Assembly: GCA_031547595.1 (NCBI GenBank)
Contig: JAVBRU010000006.1
Coordinates: 1 to 62,407, forward strand
Direction of reading: 5' to 3'
Origin: JAVBRU01 sp031547595
GTDB taxonomy: Bacteria; Bacillota; Clostridia; Christensenellales; Aristaeellaceae
Length of the DNA stretch: 62,407 nt
Every line of letters starts with the position of its first letter. Positions within the stretch are counted from its first letter, which is position 1. A program made the translations under genes and the position numbers. The notes beneath the pieces are model-generated. The model searched no databases. It was not told the origin of the DNA and saw nothing but the letters and a program-made list of their open reading frames with translations. Shown piece by piece: positions 24,218 to 32,564 of the stretch.

Positions 24218-24877
24218 TTATTGCGCCACATAGCCGTCGCCGGTGTATATCACCTGCTGCTGAAGGAAGCTGCGCATCATGAAGCCTGTCATGCCCGTCG
24301 TTTCATCGCGCACCTGGCACCAATCATTGTTTTGCGCGATGACGTGCAGCACGGCATTCTCAAAATAATCGGTCATGATGGGCATCTGCTTGGAGGGGGC
24401 CCAGCGCATGTGCACATAGCCGCCCGGCGTACTGGGGCGCACCAGCACATAATAATCAATGGCGACAAAGCCATTGAAAATATTGGTCAACTCGTTCACC
24501 GGTGCCGGTGTGGCTGCTGGCGCAGCGGTGGGTTTGGGCCGGGGATTGCTCGCCAGCACGGGCGCTTCGTGCACAATATAGCGGCTCATCACATAGCCGC
24601 TATATTGCTTGGCCGTGCCTGGGTCTTCATACTGCACCATCAGCCATTGGTTGTTGCCGGTGAAGCTATTGTCAATGGTCAATTCCGCCCCATAGGGAAT
24701 GGTAGTCAGCACCTTGGCATCGGAAGACGGCGTGACACGCAGGTTGAGCGTGCCGCCATTTTGGGTTTTCACATAGCCCTGAGAATAAGGCTCGTATGCA
24801 AATGCCAGCGATACCACCGGCACAGCCACCAGAAGCACCAGCGCCAACGCGCAAAGAAGGGTCATGCTCTTTTTCAT
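24218..24877 (-). CDS. Secreted two-SH3-domain protein
   Basis: 219 residues. Start at MKKSMTLL after GAGGAGATCAACC. A signal peptide (SMTLLCALALVLLVAVPVVS) is followed by an SH3b domain (GTLNLRVTPSSDAKVLTTIP, ending QYSGYVMSRYIV), a Pro/Ala-rich linker (RPKPTAAPAATPAP), and a second SH3-like domain (YYVLVRPSTPGGYVHMRWAP, ending TGFMMRSFLQQQVI). Bacterial SH3b domains usually bind peptidoglycan. It is the upstream gene of a two-gene unit. Confidence 0.8.
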   Translation of the reverse strand: MKKSMTLLCALALVLLVAVPVVSLAFAYEPYSQGYVKTQNGGTLNLRVTPSSDAKVLTTIPYGAELTIDNSFTGNNQWLMVQYEDPGTAKQYSGYVMSRYIVHEAPVLASNPRPKPTAAPAATPAPVNELTNIFNGFVAIDYYVLVRPSTPGGYVHMRWAPSKQMPIMTDYFENAVLHVIAQNNDWCQVRDETTGMTGFMMRSFLQQQVIYTGDGYVAQ

Positions 24878-24953
24878 GATGGTTGATCTCCTCTTTTGTA
24901 TGGATTTCCAATGCATAGATTAACATAACCGTAATATAAATGCAATGCGATTA

Positions 24954-25481
24954 TTACTTCAGTGTTTTCGACAGATACAGCACCAGATCGTCGTCATTCT
25001 TGCAGTCCGCATACTGCGCCAAGGGTGCATCCTGATACCACACACCGGAGCCATCCGGGATATAGCCGCGCTTCACGTAGATCCGCTGCGCCGCGCCATA
25101 GCCGGAATGCAGGCCAACGCCCAGTACCACCCGATCCGACAGTGCTTTGGCAAGCTCCTCCGCCACGTCCAGGATTTTGCCGCCAATACCCCGGTTGCGG
25201 TAGGGAATGAACACATTGAAGTCCACGATGATCGGCTCCCCCACAAATGGCCCGTGAATTGCCGCTGGCTGCAGTGTGGTGTATCCGGCCAGTGCGCCGT
25301 CATATTCCGCCGCAATCACGGTGAGTATCCCCTGCCCCTGCTTCTCAAAATAGCTTTGATATACCGCGCGGTCAGGGTGCCAATCCCTGAGCAGATATTC
25401 GCTATAAATCGTGTCAACATCCGCTGCCAGCATGGAGCGGATGACGAGGGGATTTTCCTGCAAATAAATAATCGGCTGCAC
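24954..25481 (-). CDS. GNAT-family N-acetyltransferase
   Basis: 175 residues from a GTG placed 9 nt after GGAGG. Typical GNAT fold: LVIRSMLAADVDTIYSEY at the start, beta-4 GEPIIVDFNVFIPYRNRG, the acetyl-CoA pyrophosphate loop RNRGIGGKILDVAEE, and the C-terminal GAAQRIYVKRGYIPDGSGV. It transfers an acetyl group from acetyl-CoA to an unknown amine. It is located after the terminator of the jag operon and is likely expressed alone. Confidence 0.85.
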   Translation of the reverse strand: MQPIIYLQENPLVIRSMLAADVDTIYSEYLLRDWHPDRAVYQSYFEKQGQGILTVIAAEYDGALAGYTTLQPAAIHGPFVGEPIIVDFNVFIPYRNRGIGGKILDVAEELAKALSDRVVLGVGLHSGYGAAQRIYVKRGYIPDGSGVWYQDAPLAQYADCKNDDDLVLYLSKTLK

Positions 25482-25504
25482 TATTCTCTACCTCCGATAG
25501 AAAA

Positions 25505-25531
25505 TAAGCGCCCGCATATTTCAGCGGGCGT
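25505..25531 (-). terminator. Terminator of the rpmH-jag operon
   Basis: Stem CGCCCGC/GCGGGCG with an 8-nt loop, followed on the minus strand by TTATTTTC, 9 nt after the jag stop. Confidence 0.75.
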
Positions 25532-25539
25532 TCATTTAC

Positions 25540-26436
25540 TTATTTCAATGTGATAACCACGTGACGATTGGGCTCCTCGCCCTCCGAGTGGGTGGTCACA
25601 TGGGGATTGTCCTGCAATGCGCTGTGCAAAATGCGGCGCTCGTAGGGGTTCATGGGCTCCATAGACACCTTGCGGCCGGTCTTTTGCGCGCGGTTGGCCA
25701 TGCGGTTGGCCAGGCGGATCAGCGCTTCTTCGCGCTTGGCGCGGTAATTCTCAGAATCGAGCGTGACGCGGGTATATTCTTCACGGCCCTTGTTCACCTG
25801 CAGGCTGGTGAGGTATTGCAGCGCATCCAGCGTTTCGCCGCGGCGGCCAATCAGGATGCCCTGGGCATCGCCCATCATGTCTACGCGCACATTGCCTTCA
25901 TCATCGGTGCGCACAGCCACGGATACGGGCACGCTCATCAAAGAGGTCAGCTGCTGTAAAAACTCCTGGGCGCGGCCGGCGGCGGTGCCACGGTCTGCCT
26001 GGGCGGCAGGGACGATCTCGCGGGGTTCGGCGGGCTGCTGGGGGGCAACGGGGGCTTTCTTTTCTACGGGCTTGCTCTCCGCTTTGGGGGCAGCGGGCTT
26101 TTCGGCCTTAGGTTTGCTTTCCGGCTTCGGCTTATCCTGGGGCTTCGGCTGGCTCTCTGCCTTGGGGGCAGGCTGCTGCGCGGGCTTTTTGGGCGCGGGC
26201 TGCGGCTTTGCTTTCGCTTCGGGCGCGGCCATCATAGCGGGCTTTGCGGGGGCGGGTTCTTCTTCGTTGAGGGTGAGGCGCACTTTGGCTTGCTTACTGC
26301 CAAACAGGCCGAACAGGCCCTTGCTGCCCTCTTCCAGGATGTCAACCGTCACATCGCTGATGGATACACCCAGATGCTCCAGGCCCTGCGATATAGCGTC
26401 TTCAATCGAGCGTGCAGATACTTCAAAGGTTTTCAT
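25540..26436 (-). CDS. jag: RNA-binding protein Jag/KhpB (SpoIIIJ-associated)
   Basis: 298 residues. Jag-N domain at the start (EVSARSIEDAISQGLEHLGV, ILEEGSKGLFGLFGSKQAKV), then a roughly 90-residue Lys/Pro/Ala-rich linker, a KH-II domain (VRVDMMGDAQGILIGRRGET) and an R3H domain (ALIRLANRMANRAQKTGRK, MNPYERRILHSALQ, ending EGEEPNRHVVITLK). It binds RNA and is tied to cell-division and envelope control in Gram-positives. Its ATG overlaps the yidC stop by 1 nt. The linker is long and repetitive, unlike the conserved domains. Confidence 0.93.
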   Translation of the reverse strand: MKTFEVSARSIEDAISQGLEHLGVSISDVTVDILEEGSKGLFGLFGSKQAKVRLTLNEEEPAPAKPAMMAAPEAKAKPQPAPKKPAQQPAPKAESQPKPQDKPKPESKPKAEKPAAPKAESKPVEKKAPVAPQQPAEPREIVPAAQADRGTAAGRAQEFLQQLTSLMSVPVSVAVRTDDEGNVRVDMMGDAQGILIGRRGETLDALQYLTSLQVNKGREEYTRVTLDSENYRAKREEALIRLANRMANRAQKTGRKVSMEPMNPYERRILHSALQDNPHVTTHSEGEEPNRHVVITLK

Positions 26437-27470
26437 TATTTAATCGACCCCTCTCCGGATATAGCATCCGCTGATTTGGCATCTTGCTTTTCCAAATAGC
26501 GGGTAATCAGTACGCTGGTGATGCCTCTGACGACGTTGCTGGTCACCCAGTAGAGGGCGAAACCGGCGTTCGAGGTCAAGCAGAAGAACACAGAAATAAT
26601 GGGGAACATGTAGCGCATCATATTGCCCATGCCCTTTTGCTGGTCGCCCGCGGGCTGCTGTTGCTGCATCTGCGGGTTCAACTTGGTCTGGAGCACCTGG
26701 GTAAGGCCAGCCAGCACGGGCAGAATCAGCAGGCCGTTGTACTGCTGGTACACCGTCAGGCGGGTAATCAAAAGGCTCATGTTCGTCCAGCCGGGTATGC
26801 CGCTGGTGGCGGAAATATAGGCGGGCATGGTTTGCAAGCCGTTCATGATCACGGTGATGGATTCCTTCATGGCGGCCGAGGTTTCAAAGTTCAAAACAAC
26901 ATCGGCGGGCAAATGCTGCGCAATCAGGGTCAGCTGCTCGGGGCTGAGTGCGGCAAAGGCCTTCTGCCACGCATCCAGGGGGATCATACTCAAGCTGTTC
27001 AGGTCCGGCGCAATGGAGGTGAAGGGCGAGTCGGTCATCCAAATGTTGCGGATCCAAAGGAACACTTCGGAAGACAGCACGGGGTTGGCATTACCGCTGA
27101 GGTATTCAAAGGCCTGGCGAGCCAGATTCTCATTGGCAATGGCGCGCATGGCAGCAAACATGGCGATCATGATCGGCCACTGCAGCAGCATGGGCAGGCA
27201 GCCCGCAAACATGCTGACGTTTTCTTTTTTGTACAGCTCATACTGCTTTTGCTGCAGCTTTTGCTTATCGTTGGCATATTTCTTTTGCAGCGCGGCCAAT
27301 TGCGGCTGGATCTTGGTCATGCGGCTCATGCCTTTGCGGCTCTTGTAGTCAAAGGGCAACAGCACAATCAGCATCAGCGTTGTAAAGATAATAACGGCGA
27401 GGCCTTGGTTGAGCACCAGGCCACTGATAAAATCCAATACCGAACGAAGAAAATCGTTGATAAAGCTCAC
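26436..27470 (-). CDS. yidC: Membrane protein insertase YidC/SpoIIIJ
   Basis: 344 residues, Gram-positive type without the large periplasmic domain. The first segment VLDFISGLVLNQGLAVIIFT is followed by the cytoplasmic hairpin (KIQPQLAALQKKYANDKQKL), then SMFAGCLPMLLQWPIMIAMF and a C-terminal pair of segments (MRYMFPIISVFFCLTSNAGF, ALYWVTSNVVRGITSVLI). Unlike most, it has a 120-residue insert between the second and third core segments. It inserts proteins into the membrane with or without SecYEG. It overlaps yidD (4 nt) and jag (1 nt). Confidence 0.94.
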   Translation of the reverse strand: MSFINDFLRSVLDFISGLVLNQGLAVIIFTTLMLIVLLPFDYKSRKGMSRMTKIQPQLAALQKKYANDKQKLQQKQYELYKKENVSMFAGCLPMLLQWPIMIAMFAAMRAIANENLARQAFEYLSGNANPVLSSEVFLWIRNIWMTDSPFTSIAPDLNSLSMIPLDAWQKAFAALSPEQLTLIAQHLPADVVLNFETSAAMKESITVIMNGLQTMPAYISATSGIPGWTNMSLLITRLTVYQQYNGLLILPVLAGLTQVLQTKLNPQMQQQQPAGDQQKGMGNMMRYMFPIISVFFCLTSNAGFALYWVTSNVVRGITSVLITRYLEKQDAKSADAISGEGSIK

Positions 27471-27715
27471 TGGTTTTCGTCCCTCCTAATCACTGCATCG
27501 GGTAGTTCTGGCACAGGATCGTAACCACCCTTACAGAAGGGATGGCAACGCGCAATACGACGGATAGCAAGCCATGACCCTTTGATGGCACCATACCGCT
27601 CCAGCGCCGTGATGGCATAGCTGGAACACGTGGGCACAAAGCGGCAGCTCTTGCGTTTATAGGGGCTGATATGGGCTTGATAAAACCGTACGGCGCGTAT
27701 CAGCAGCTTGGTCAT
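27467..27715 (-). CDS. yidD: Membrane protein insertion efficiency factor YidD
   Basis: 82 residues, start at MTKLLIRAVRFYQ, overlapping the rnpA stop by ATGA. Family hallmarks: FYQAHISPYKRKSCRFVPTC, SSYAITALERYGAIKG and RIARCHPFCKGGYDPVP. A small membrane-associated helper of YidC. Translation is probably coupled to rnpA since no strong ribosome binding site precedes it. Confidence 0.95.
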   Translation of the reverse strand: MTKLLIRAVRFYQAHISPYKRKSCRFVPTCSSYAITALERYGAIKGSWLAIRRIARCHPFCKGGYDPVPELPDAVIRRDENQ

Positions 27716-28050
27716 GGCGTTTTGTCCACGTAGAGCTGTTGCTTGCGCATCAGGTAGCACAAGGATCGAAGAAGCTGCTGATAATCGACATTTGCCGCTT
27801 CCTCACGGGCTGTAACCACGTACATCCCCCGGCGAAGCCTGGGGATCTGGGACGAGAAGGCCGCGCGCAAACGGCGCTTGACGAGGTTCCTGGTGACAGC
27901 GCCCCCCACCTTCTTGCTGACGGCAAAACCCACCAGCAGCCGGTGCGCAGGCACAAACGCCAGCGATAGCTCGCGGCAGCCACCGCCCTTGCCTTTGCGG
28001 TATACATACCGAAACTGGCCATTCTTACGAAGCCGGAAGTCTTTTTGCAT
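27712..28050 (-). CDS. rnpA: Ribonuclease P protein component
   Basis: 112 residues; start at MQKDFRLRKNGQFR after GGGGGAGAAC, with the earlier in-frame codons excluded by that site. The RNR signature VSKKVGGAVTRNLVKRRLRA is intact. It is the protein subunit of RNase P, which matures tRNA 5-prime ends together with the catalytic RNA (not in this window). It is the second gene of the rpmH operon. Confidence 0.95.
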   Translation of the reverse strand: MQKDFRLRKNGQFRYVYRKGKGGGCRELSLAFVPAHRLLVGFAVSKKVGGAVTRNLVKRRLRAAFSSQIPRLRRGMYVVTAREEAANVDYQQLLRSLCYLMRKQQLYVDKTP

Positions 28051-28163
28051 GTTCTCCCCCTTCGCGCGGATGCAATAACAAAACCCGCCCCTTCGTGTGA
28101 TGCGCTCTGGCAAGCAGCGGGGCGGGCTAAGCCATGCAGGTCACAAACAGAAAGCTGGCTGTA

Positions 28164-28298
28164 TTATACAGTCAGTTCCTTGCGGCCACGGCGGCGGCGG
28201 GCGGCGAGCACGCGACGGCCGTTTTTGGTGGACATGCGGGCGCGAAAACCATGAACCTTATTACGCTGGCGCTTTTTGGGCTGATAAGTACGCTTCAT
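28164..28298 (-). CDS. rpmH: 50S ribosomal protein L34
   Basis: 44 codons: begins MKRTYQPKKRQRNKVHGF and ends with RRRRGRKELTV, the standard L34 sequence and length. The start codon follows AAAGGAGTTGTAACCCA. It is first in the rpmH-rnpA-yidD-yidC-jag operon. Between its stop and rnpA is a 113-bp gap without further genes. Its leader carries a palindromic AATGCCA/TGGCATT followed by TTTT (28322-28338), a possible weak attenuator. Confidence 0.97.
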   Translation of the reverse strand: MKRTYQPKKRQRNKVHGFRARMSTKNGRRVLAARRRRGRKELTV

Positions 28299-28382
28299 TG
28301 GGTTACAACTCCTTTAATCAAAAATGCCAAATGGCATTCATTTGGTGTGCTGTGATAGAAATCACCACAAGACAGCCATTAT

Positions 28383-28411
28383 AGTATATCCACAGTCGGG
28401 GGTGGTGTCAA
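28383..28411 (-). promoter_or_regulatory. Sigma-A promoter of the rpmH operon
   Basis: Minus strand TTGACA, 17 nt, TATACT, a near-consensus promoter suited to a ribosomal operon. A single DnaA-box-like TATCCACA lies beside the -10, but dnaA and clustered boxes are absent. Confidence 0.9.
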
Positions 28412-28449
28412 GCACTTTTTGCGTTTTCCTGCCGGTTTTTCACAGGAGA

Positions 28450-29070
28450 TTACCGCGGCATGCTGATTTCCTGCCGCAGCATGCGCAGCGCATCCAGCTG
28501 TTGGGACAGATTAACATCCGCATGGTGCAGCAGTTGATCGATATTCTCCTGAATGCTTTGGGCATAACGGTCGCAATCCCGGCGCACACTCTCAATCATT
28601 TCCTGTGCTTCCGCCTGGGCACGCTGGGTGATCTCACTTTCGGATACCAGCCTGGCTGCCTTGGCCTGGGCATCATTCAGCATAGCAGCATAATGCGCCT
28701 GAGCATCAGCAATGCGGGCGTTGGCGGCCTCAGTGGAGCTGCGCTGCATATCTGCCGCGCGGGCATGGGCATCGGCCAAAATGGCCTGCGCCTGGTTATT
28801 GGCATCGTCCTTGACGCGGCTGGCATTGGCAGCGGCATCGCGCGTGGACGCATCCGCCTGGCGGCGGCTTTCGCTGAGGATTTTGTCCTCCATCTCTACG
28901 ATCTGCTGTGCCTTTTTGGTATCCGGCGCAACGCTCTGCTCCAGCTGATCCAGCAAGGAAAGCATTTCTTCTTTGTCTATCATCAGCTTGCTGGACAGCG
29001 GGATGGGACGGGCGTTTTGCACCTGTAGACGGATGCGGTCAATCAGCTGGAAGATCATCAATTGTGCCAT
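28450..29070 (-). CDS. Coiled-coil protein downstream of coaD, ATP-synthase-B-like
   Basis: 206 residues, ATG after AGGAGGAAGTCCCT. Most of the protein (about residues 55-185) is Ala/Glu/Arg/Asp-rich heptad sequence typical of a long coiled coil (for example RRQADASTRDAAANASRVKD). Proteins of this kind are common after coaD in Clostridia and are often labelled ATPase or subunit B-like from composition alone; no ATPase motif is present. The N-terminal 50 residues (IPLSSKLMIDKEEMLSLLDQ) resemble a short DivIVA-type membrane-curvature segment, which is only suggestive. Confidence 0.7.
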   Translation of the reverse strand: MAQLMIFQLIDRIRLQVQNARPIPLSSKLMIDKEEMLSLLDQLEQSVAPDTKKAQQIVEMEDKILSESRRQADASTRDAAANASRVKDDANNQAQAILADAHARAADMQRSSTEAANARIADAQAHYAAMLNDAQAKAARLVSESEITQRAQAEAQEMIESVRRDCDRYAQSIQENIDQLLHHADVNLSQQLDALRMLRQEISMPR

Positions 29071-29083
29071 AGGGACTTCCTCC

Positions 29084-29581
29084 TTATGTTGTAGTGCCTG
29101 AGTGGAAGCGTTCCATCACCGTTTGAACAATCTTGGGGGGCACAAAGGCCGAAATATCGCCGCCGAAGGACGCGATTTGCCGCACCAGCGAGGCGCTGAC
29201 CGCCTCCATCTGCGGGGTTGCGGGCAAAAAAACAGTCTCCAGCGCCGGATACAGCATGCGGTTAGCACGTGCCATGGACATCTCGCTCTCCATATCTGTC
29301 ACGCCGCGCACACCGCGGATGACGATGTGGATGTCAAGCTGCTTTGCCAGCTCAACCATCAGGCCGTCAAAGGCCAGTACCCGCACCTGCGGCAAGCCCT
29401 CGCACACAGCTTCAATCAAATTGATCCGCTGTGCCACGGGGAAGCTGCCTACCTTGGCGGGATTGTGCAGCACGCCAACATAAACCTCGTCAAACATGCG
29501 GCATGCGCGTTCGATCACGTCCATGTGGCCGTTGGTCACCGGATCAAAGCTGCCGGGATATAGGCAGCGGCGGTTGCTCAT
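29084..29581 (-). CDS. coaD: Phosphopantetheine adenylyltransferase
   Basis: 165 residues. Nucleotidyltransferase motif YPGSFDPVTNGHMDVIERA at the start, HNPAKVGSFP, the conserved VIRGVRGVTDMESEMSMARAN-type substrate loop (seen from about residue 87), and ASFGGDISAFVPPKIV at the end. It makes dephospho-CoA from 4-phosphopantetheine and ATP. It overlaps rsmD by 4 nt (ATGA), a common pairing in Bacillota. Confidence 0.96.
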   Translation of the reverse strand: MSNRRCLYPGSFDPVTNGHMDVIERACRMFDEVYVGVLHNPAKVGSFPVAQRINLIEAVCEGLPQVRVLAFDGLMVELAKQLDIHIVIRGVRGVTDMESEMSMARANRMLYPALETVFLPATPQMEAVSASLVRQIASFGGDISAFVPPKIVQTVMERFHSGTTT

Positions 29582-30132
29582 GGCTGATCTCCTTCGTGTA
29601 AACGGTAAAAACTGATCTGGGTTTCGCCGTAGCGGCGCACATCGGTTTTTTCAAACGCATCGCCCACCACCGGCGGATTGTGCCCGGAGTGCTCGATCAT
29701 CATCAGCGCGTCCTTGTCCATCAGCCCATAGGCCGCAATGATTTCTACGACCGGCGCAACCTCCATTGCATAGGGAGGGTCCAGGAAGAGCAAATCAAAC
29801 TGCTGCCCGCGAAGGGCACTCAGCGCCTGAGTGTCAGGCATCTTCATCAACTGTGCGCGGCCTTCAAACCCCAGCACTTTCAGATTTTCCGCGGCCACCA
29901 GCTGCGCTTCCCGTGCCTTTTCCACCAGCACCGCATGCGCAGCGCCACGGCTGAGCGCCTCCAGCGCCAGCGCGCCGCTGCCCGCGTACAAGTCCAGCAC
30001 CCGTGCGCCTTCTACGCGCGGGGCGAGGATGTTAAACAAAGACTCGCGCACCCTGTCTTGCGTAGGGCGCGTGTTTTGCCCCTTGGGGGCCTTGATCGGA
30101 CGCGAGCGCGCCTCGCCTGCTATGATACGCAT
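29578..30132 (-). CDS. rsmD: 16S rRNA (guanine966-N2)-methyltransferase RsmD
   Basis: 184 residues. MRIIAGEARSRPIKAP start, the RsmD signature TRPTQDRVRESLFNIL, SAM-binding VLDLYAGSGALALEALSRGA and the catalytic FLDPPYAM (NPPY-type) motif. It methylates G966 of 16S rRNA. No clear ribosome binding site precedes it; the start lies 2 nt after the stop of the membrane protein gene upstream, so coupling is likely. Confidence 0.95.
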   Translation of the reverse strand: MRIIAGEARSRPIKAPKGQNTRPTQDRVRESLFNILAPRVEGARVLDLYAGSGALALEALSRGAAHAVLVEKAREAQLVAAENLKVLGFEGRAQLMKMPDTQALSALRGQQFDLLFLDPPYAMEVAPVVEIIAAYGLMDKDALMMIEHSGHNPPVVGDAFEKTDVRRYGETQISFYRLHEGDQP

Positions 30133-30134
30133 CG

Positions 30135-30938
30135 TCAGATGATCTGGTTTTTCTTTTCCTGGCGCGCCTTAATTTCCTTTTTCTTTTTGTTGACGGCCTT
30201 GCGGTTGCTGGACGCAATCGCGCCATGCAGCTGCGCGCGAAGGCGCGGGCCTTGGAAATAGCCAATGGGGTACGCCAGCGCGGGCAGGGAAACCAGCAGC
30301 GGGGACAGCCTGTCAAATAGCAGCGTCAAATTCGCGTTATCCCCGCCGATGATGCTGTAGTAAGGCATGGTCAAAAAGCGGGCAATGACGCGCATGATCT
30401 CTACAAAGCCCATGGAAGGAGAGGTATAGTATTGAAGTGCGTTCGAAATTTCGCTGTTGCCGGAGAAACTTTGCACCCAGCTGGGCAGTGATTGCAGGGT
30501 ATACACTTGCTTTTGCGCAAGCACCGCGTACACCAACGTGACCAAAAACAGTGGAGCCGCACCCACCAGCGCCGTCAGCCAGCCTTTGAGCGGATGATAG
30601 CAGCCATCCATATCGGTCTTGTCGATGTTCTTGCCGCTTTCCTTGCGCTGATAGCAGATTTCGCCCAGCGCCACATCCGCCGTGCCTGCATTGGTGCCGT
30701 CCACATAGATCATCATGCCGCACACGGCCACCAGCAGCAAGTTAAACACCAGCCGCAAAAACATGCTGTCAAAGTTGACCGCCGTGCCCACTAACAGATT
30801 GAACACAGTGAATATCAGCTGATACATCACAATGCGCAGCGAGCGCTTGACGACCAGCCCGGAAAAACTGTTGCCCTTCAAATAAGGCTGATAAATCAGC
30901 TTTTTTTGCTTTTTTGCAGGTTTTTTCGTGTTTTGCAT
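30135..30938 (-). CDS. Multi-span membrane protein of unknown function
   Basis: 267 residues, start at MQNTKKPAKK, 9 nt after AAAGGA. A Lys-rich cytoplasmic head, two close membrane segments (MYQLIFTVFNLLVGTAV and LRLVFNLLLVAVCGMMIYV), a cytoplasmic stretch with Cys and His (GEICYQRKESGKNIDKTDMD), then three further segments and a very basic tail (RKAVNKKKKEIKARQEKKN). I recognise no family with confidence. It lies between alr and rsmD in the same direction. Confidence 0.65.
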   Translation of the reverse strand: MQNTKKPAKKQKKLIYQPYLKGNSFSGLVVKRSLRIVMYQLIFTVFNLLVGTAVNFDSMFLRLVFNLLLVAVCGMMIYVDGTNAGTADVALGEICYQRKESGKNIDKTDMDGCYHPLKGWLTALVGAAPLFLVTLVYAVLAQKQVYTLQSLPSWVQSFSGNSEISNALQYYTSPSMGFVEIMRVIARFLTMPYYSIIGGDNANLTLLFDRLSPLLVSLPALAYPIGYFQGPRLRAQLHGAIASSNRKAVNKKKKEIKARQEKKNQII

Positions 30939-30965
30939 GCCGTACAATCCTTTCGTAACACCCTG

Positions 30966-32066
30966 TCAAAACAGGTGTGTAACCGGCACCCGAGGGGTGG
31001 GGGCCAGCAACATTTCATAGCTGATGGTGCCTGCCAGGGCGGCGAGCTCGTCCGCGGTGATGTGCTCCTGCCCCTGCGTGCCTATCAGCACAACCGGGTC
31101 ATACACCTTGGCGGAGGGCACCGTTGTGATGTCTGCCATCATTTGATCCATGCATACCCGGCCAAGCACCGGGCAGCGCACGCCGCCCACCAGCACAAAC
31201 GCCTTGCCGGACAGCGCGCGGTGGTAGCCATCGCCATAGCCCACCGGCAACGTGGCCACGCGCATTTTGGTTTTTGCACAAAAAGTGCAGCCATAGCTGA
31301 CAAAATCGCCGGGCGACAAATCCTTGATATACGCGATCTGCGTATGCCAGGACAGCGCAGGACGAAGATCCGCCGCTGTTTCTAACGGCGGGCAACCATA
31401 CATGGCGATGCCGATGCGCACCATATCAAAATGCGCATTCCGGTAGCGAAGCGTGCCCGCGCTGGCCGCAGCGTGGCGCATCAGGCCCTTTGGCAGGCCT
31501 TCGCACAACGCGTCAAACAGGCGCAATTGTCTACTGCTGTAAGCATCCTCCGGCGCGTCGGCGTTGGCAAAATGGGTATACACTCCTCTCAGGTGCACCA
31601 GCGGTGCGGATGAAAGCGCCTGCAATACGGCCTGCACCTCCTGCGGGCTGCGTACCCCAATGCGCCCCATGCCGGTATCACACTTGAGGTGAATGTCTAC
31701 CGTCGCCTTTTGCGCTTCGCAAGCAACCTGAAGCAGCTTGATCCCCTGCTCGTCAAACACGGTCTGAGTCAGCCGATAGCGCACGGCAGCGGCTGCGCCG
31801 TTTTCGTTCATACCGCCCAGCACCAAAATAGGCGCGGTAATCCCAGCTTCCCGAAGTTCCTTCCCCTCTTCCGCAATGGCTACGCCAAGCCATTTGGCAC
31901 CGGCGTCCAGCGCGGCCCTTGCCACTTCAAGCATCCCATGCCCATACGCGTTGGCCTTCACCACCGCCATCAGCTGTACATCCGCACCGACCAAGGCTTG
32001 CAAGGCGCGCACATTATGACGGATGGCGGAAAGATCCACCACCACGCGGGTTTCCCGGTAGCTCAA
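30966..32066 (-). CDS. alr: Alanine racemase
   Basis: 366 residues from a TTG directly after GGGGGAGCTGCT. The PLP lysine motif AVVKANAYGHG is near residue 38. The C-terminal catalytic tyrosine segment is SYGCTFCAKTKMRVATLPVG, with GYGDGYHRALSG and VCMDQMMADIT. It interconverts L- and D-alanine for peptidoglycan. The GSMVRIG-type region is RNAHFDMVRIGIAMYGCPP. It is adjacent to an ACT-domain gene (14 nt) and may be cotranscribed with the aryl-acid operon upstream. Confidence 0.96.
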   Translation of the reverse strand: MSYRETRVVVDLSAIRHNVRALQALVGADVQLMAVVKANAYGHGMLEVARAALDAGAKWLGVAIAEEGKELREAGITAPILVLGGMNENGAAAAVRYRLTQTVFDEQGIKLLQVACEAQKATVDIHLKCDTGMGRIGVRSPQEVQAVLQALSSAPLVHLRGVYTHFANADAPEDAYSSRQLRLFDALCEGLPKGLMRHAAASAGTLRYRNAHFDMVRIGIAMYGCPPLETAADLRPALSWHTQIAYIKDLSPGDFVSYGCTFCAKTKMRVATLPVGYGDGYHRALSGKAFVLVGGVRCPVLGRVCMDQMMADITTVPSAKVYDPVVLIGTQGQEHITADELAALAGTISYEMLLAPTPRVPVTHLF

Positions 32067-32080
32067 AGCAGCTCCCCCTG

Positions 32081-32512
32081 TCAGATGTTACAAATTTCTT
32101 CCTGCGTGAGGAAGTGCACATTGTGCGCGCGCAGAATGTCCTGCGCCTCGTCAATCTGCTGCACGCGGAACACGATCAGCGCATTGTTGCCCTTGTGGCG
32201 CACAAAGCTGTACAGATACTCAATGGCGATGCCCGCATCACTGAGCAGCTGCAAAATATCCGCCAGCCCGCCCGGACGGTCGGGCACTGTGACTGCCAGC
32301 ACATCGGTGATGCACGCGGTGTAACCGGCCTGCTCAATGATGGCAACGGCCCTTTGGTAATCCGCCACGATGCCGCGCAGAATGCCAAAGTTGGTGGTGT
32401 CCGCAATGGACAGGGATACCAGATCAATGCCACTCTCCCCCAGCAGGCGCGTAAAATCCGCCAGCTTCCCGGGCGAGTTTTCGATAAAAACGGAGATTTG
32501 TTTGACGTACAC
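32081..32512 (-). CDS. Tandem ACT-domain protein
   Basis: 143 residues from GTG; an ATG two codons earlier sits only 1 nt from AGGAGG, so the GTG at 7 nt is preferred. Two ACT domains: YVKQISVFIENSPGKLADFT and AVTVPDRPGGLADILQLLSD. ACT domains bind amino acids and regulate enzymes. Such stand-alone double-ACT proteins commonly sit beside phenylacetate-CoA ligase and indolepyruvate oxidoreductase genes, exactly as here, suggesting it senses an aromatic amino acid for this operon. Confidence 0.88.
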   Translation of the reverse strand: MYVKQISVFIENSPGKLADFTRLLGESGIDLVSLSIADTTNFGILRGIVADYQRAVAIIEQAGYTACITDVLAVTVPDRPGGLADILQLLSDAGIAIEYLYSFVRHKGNNALIVFRVQQIDEAQDILRAHNVHFLTQEEICNI

Positions 32513-32564
32513 AGCCATCCCTCCTCTATGTTGCCCATTATATCATAATTTTACCGATAATACA

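Noticed and set aside
28299..28449. Replication origin near rpmH
   Set aside because: Only one DnaA-box-like sequence is present and there is no AT-rich unwinding region or dnaA.
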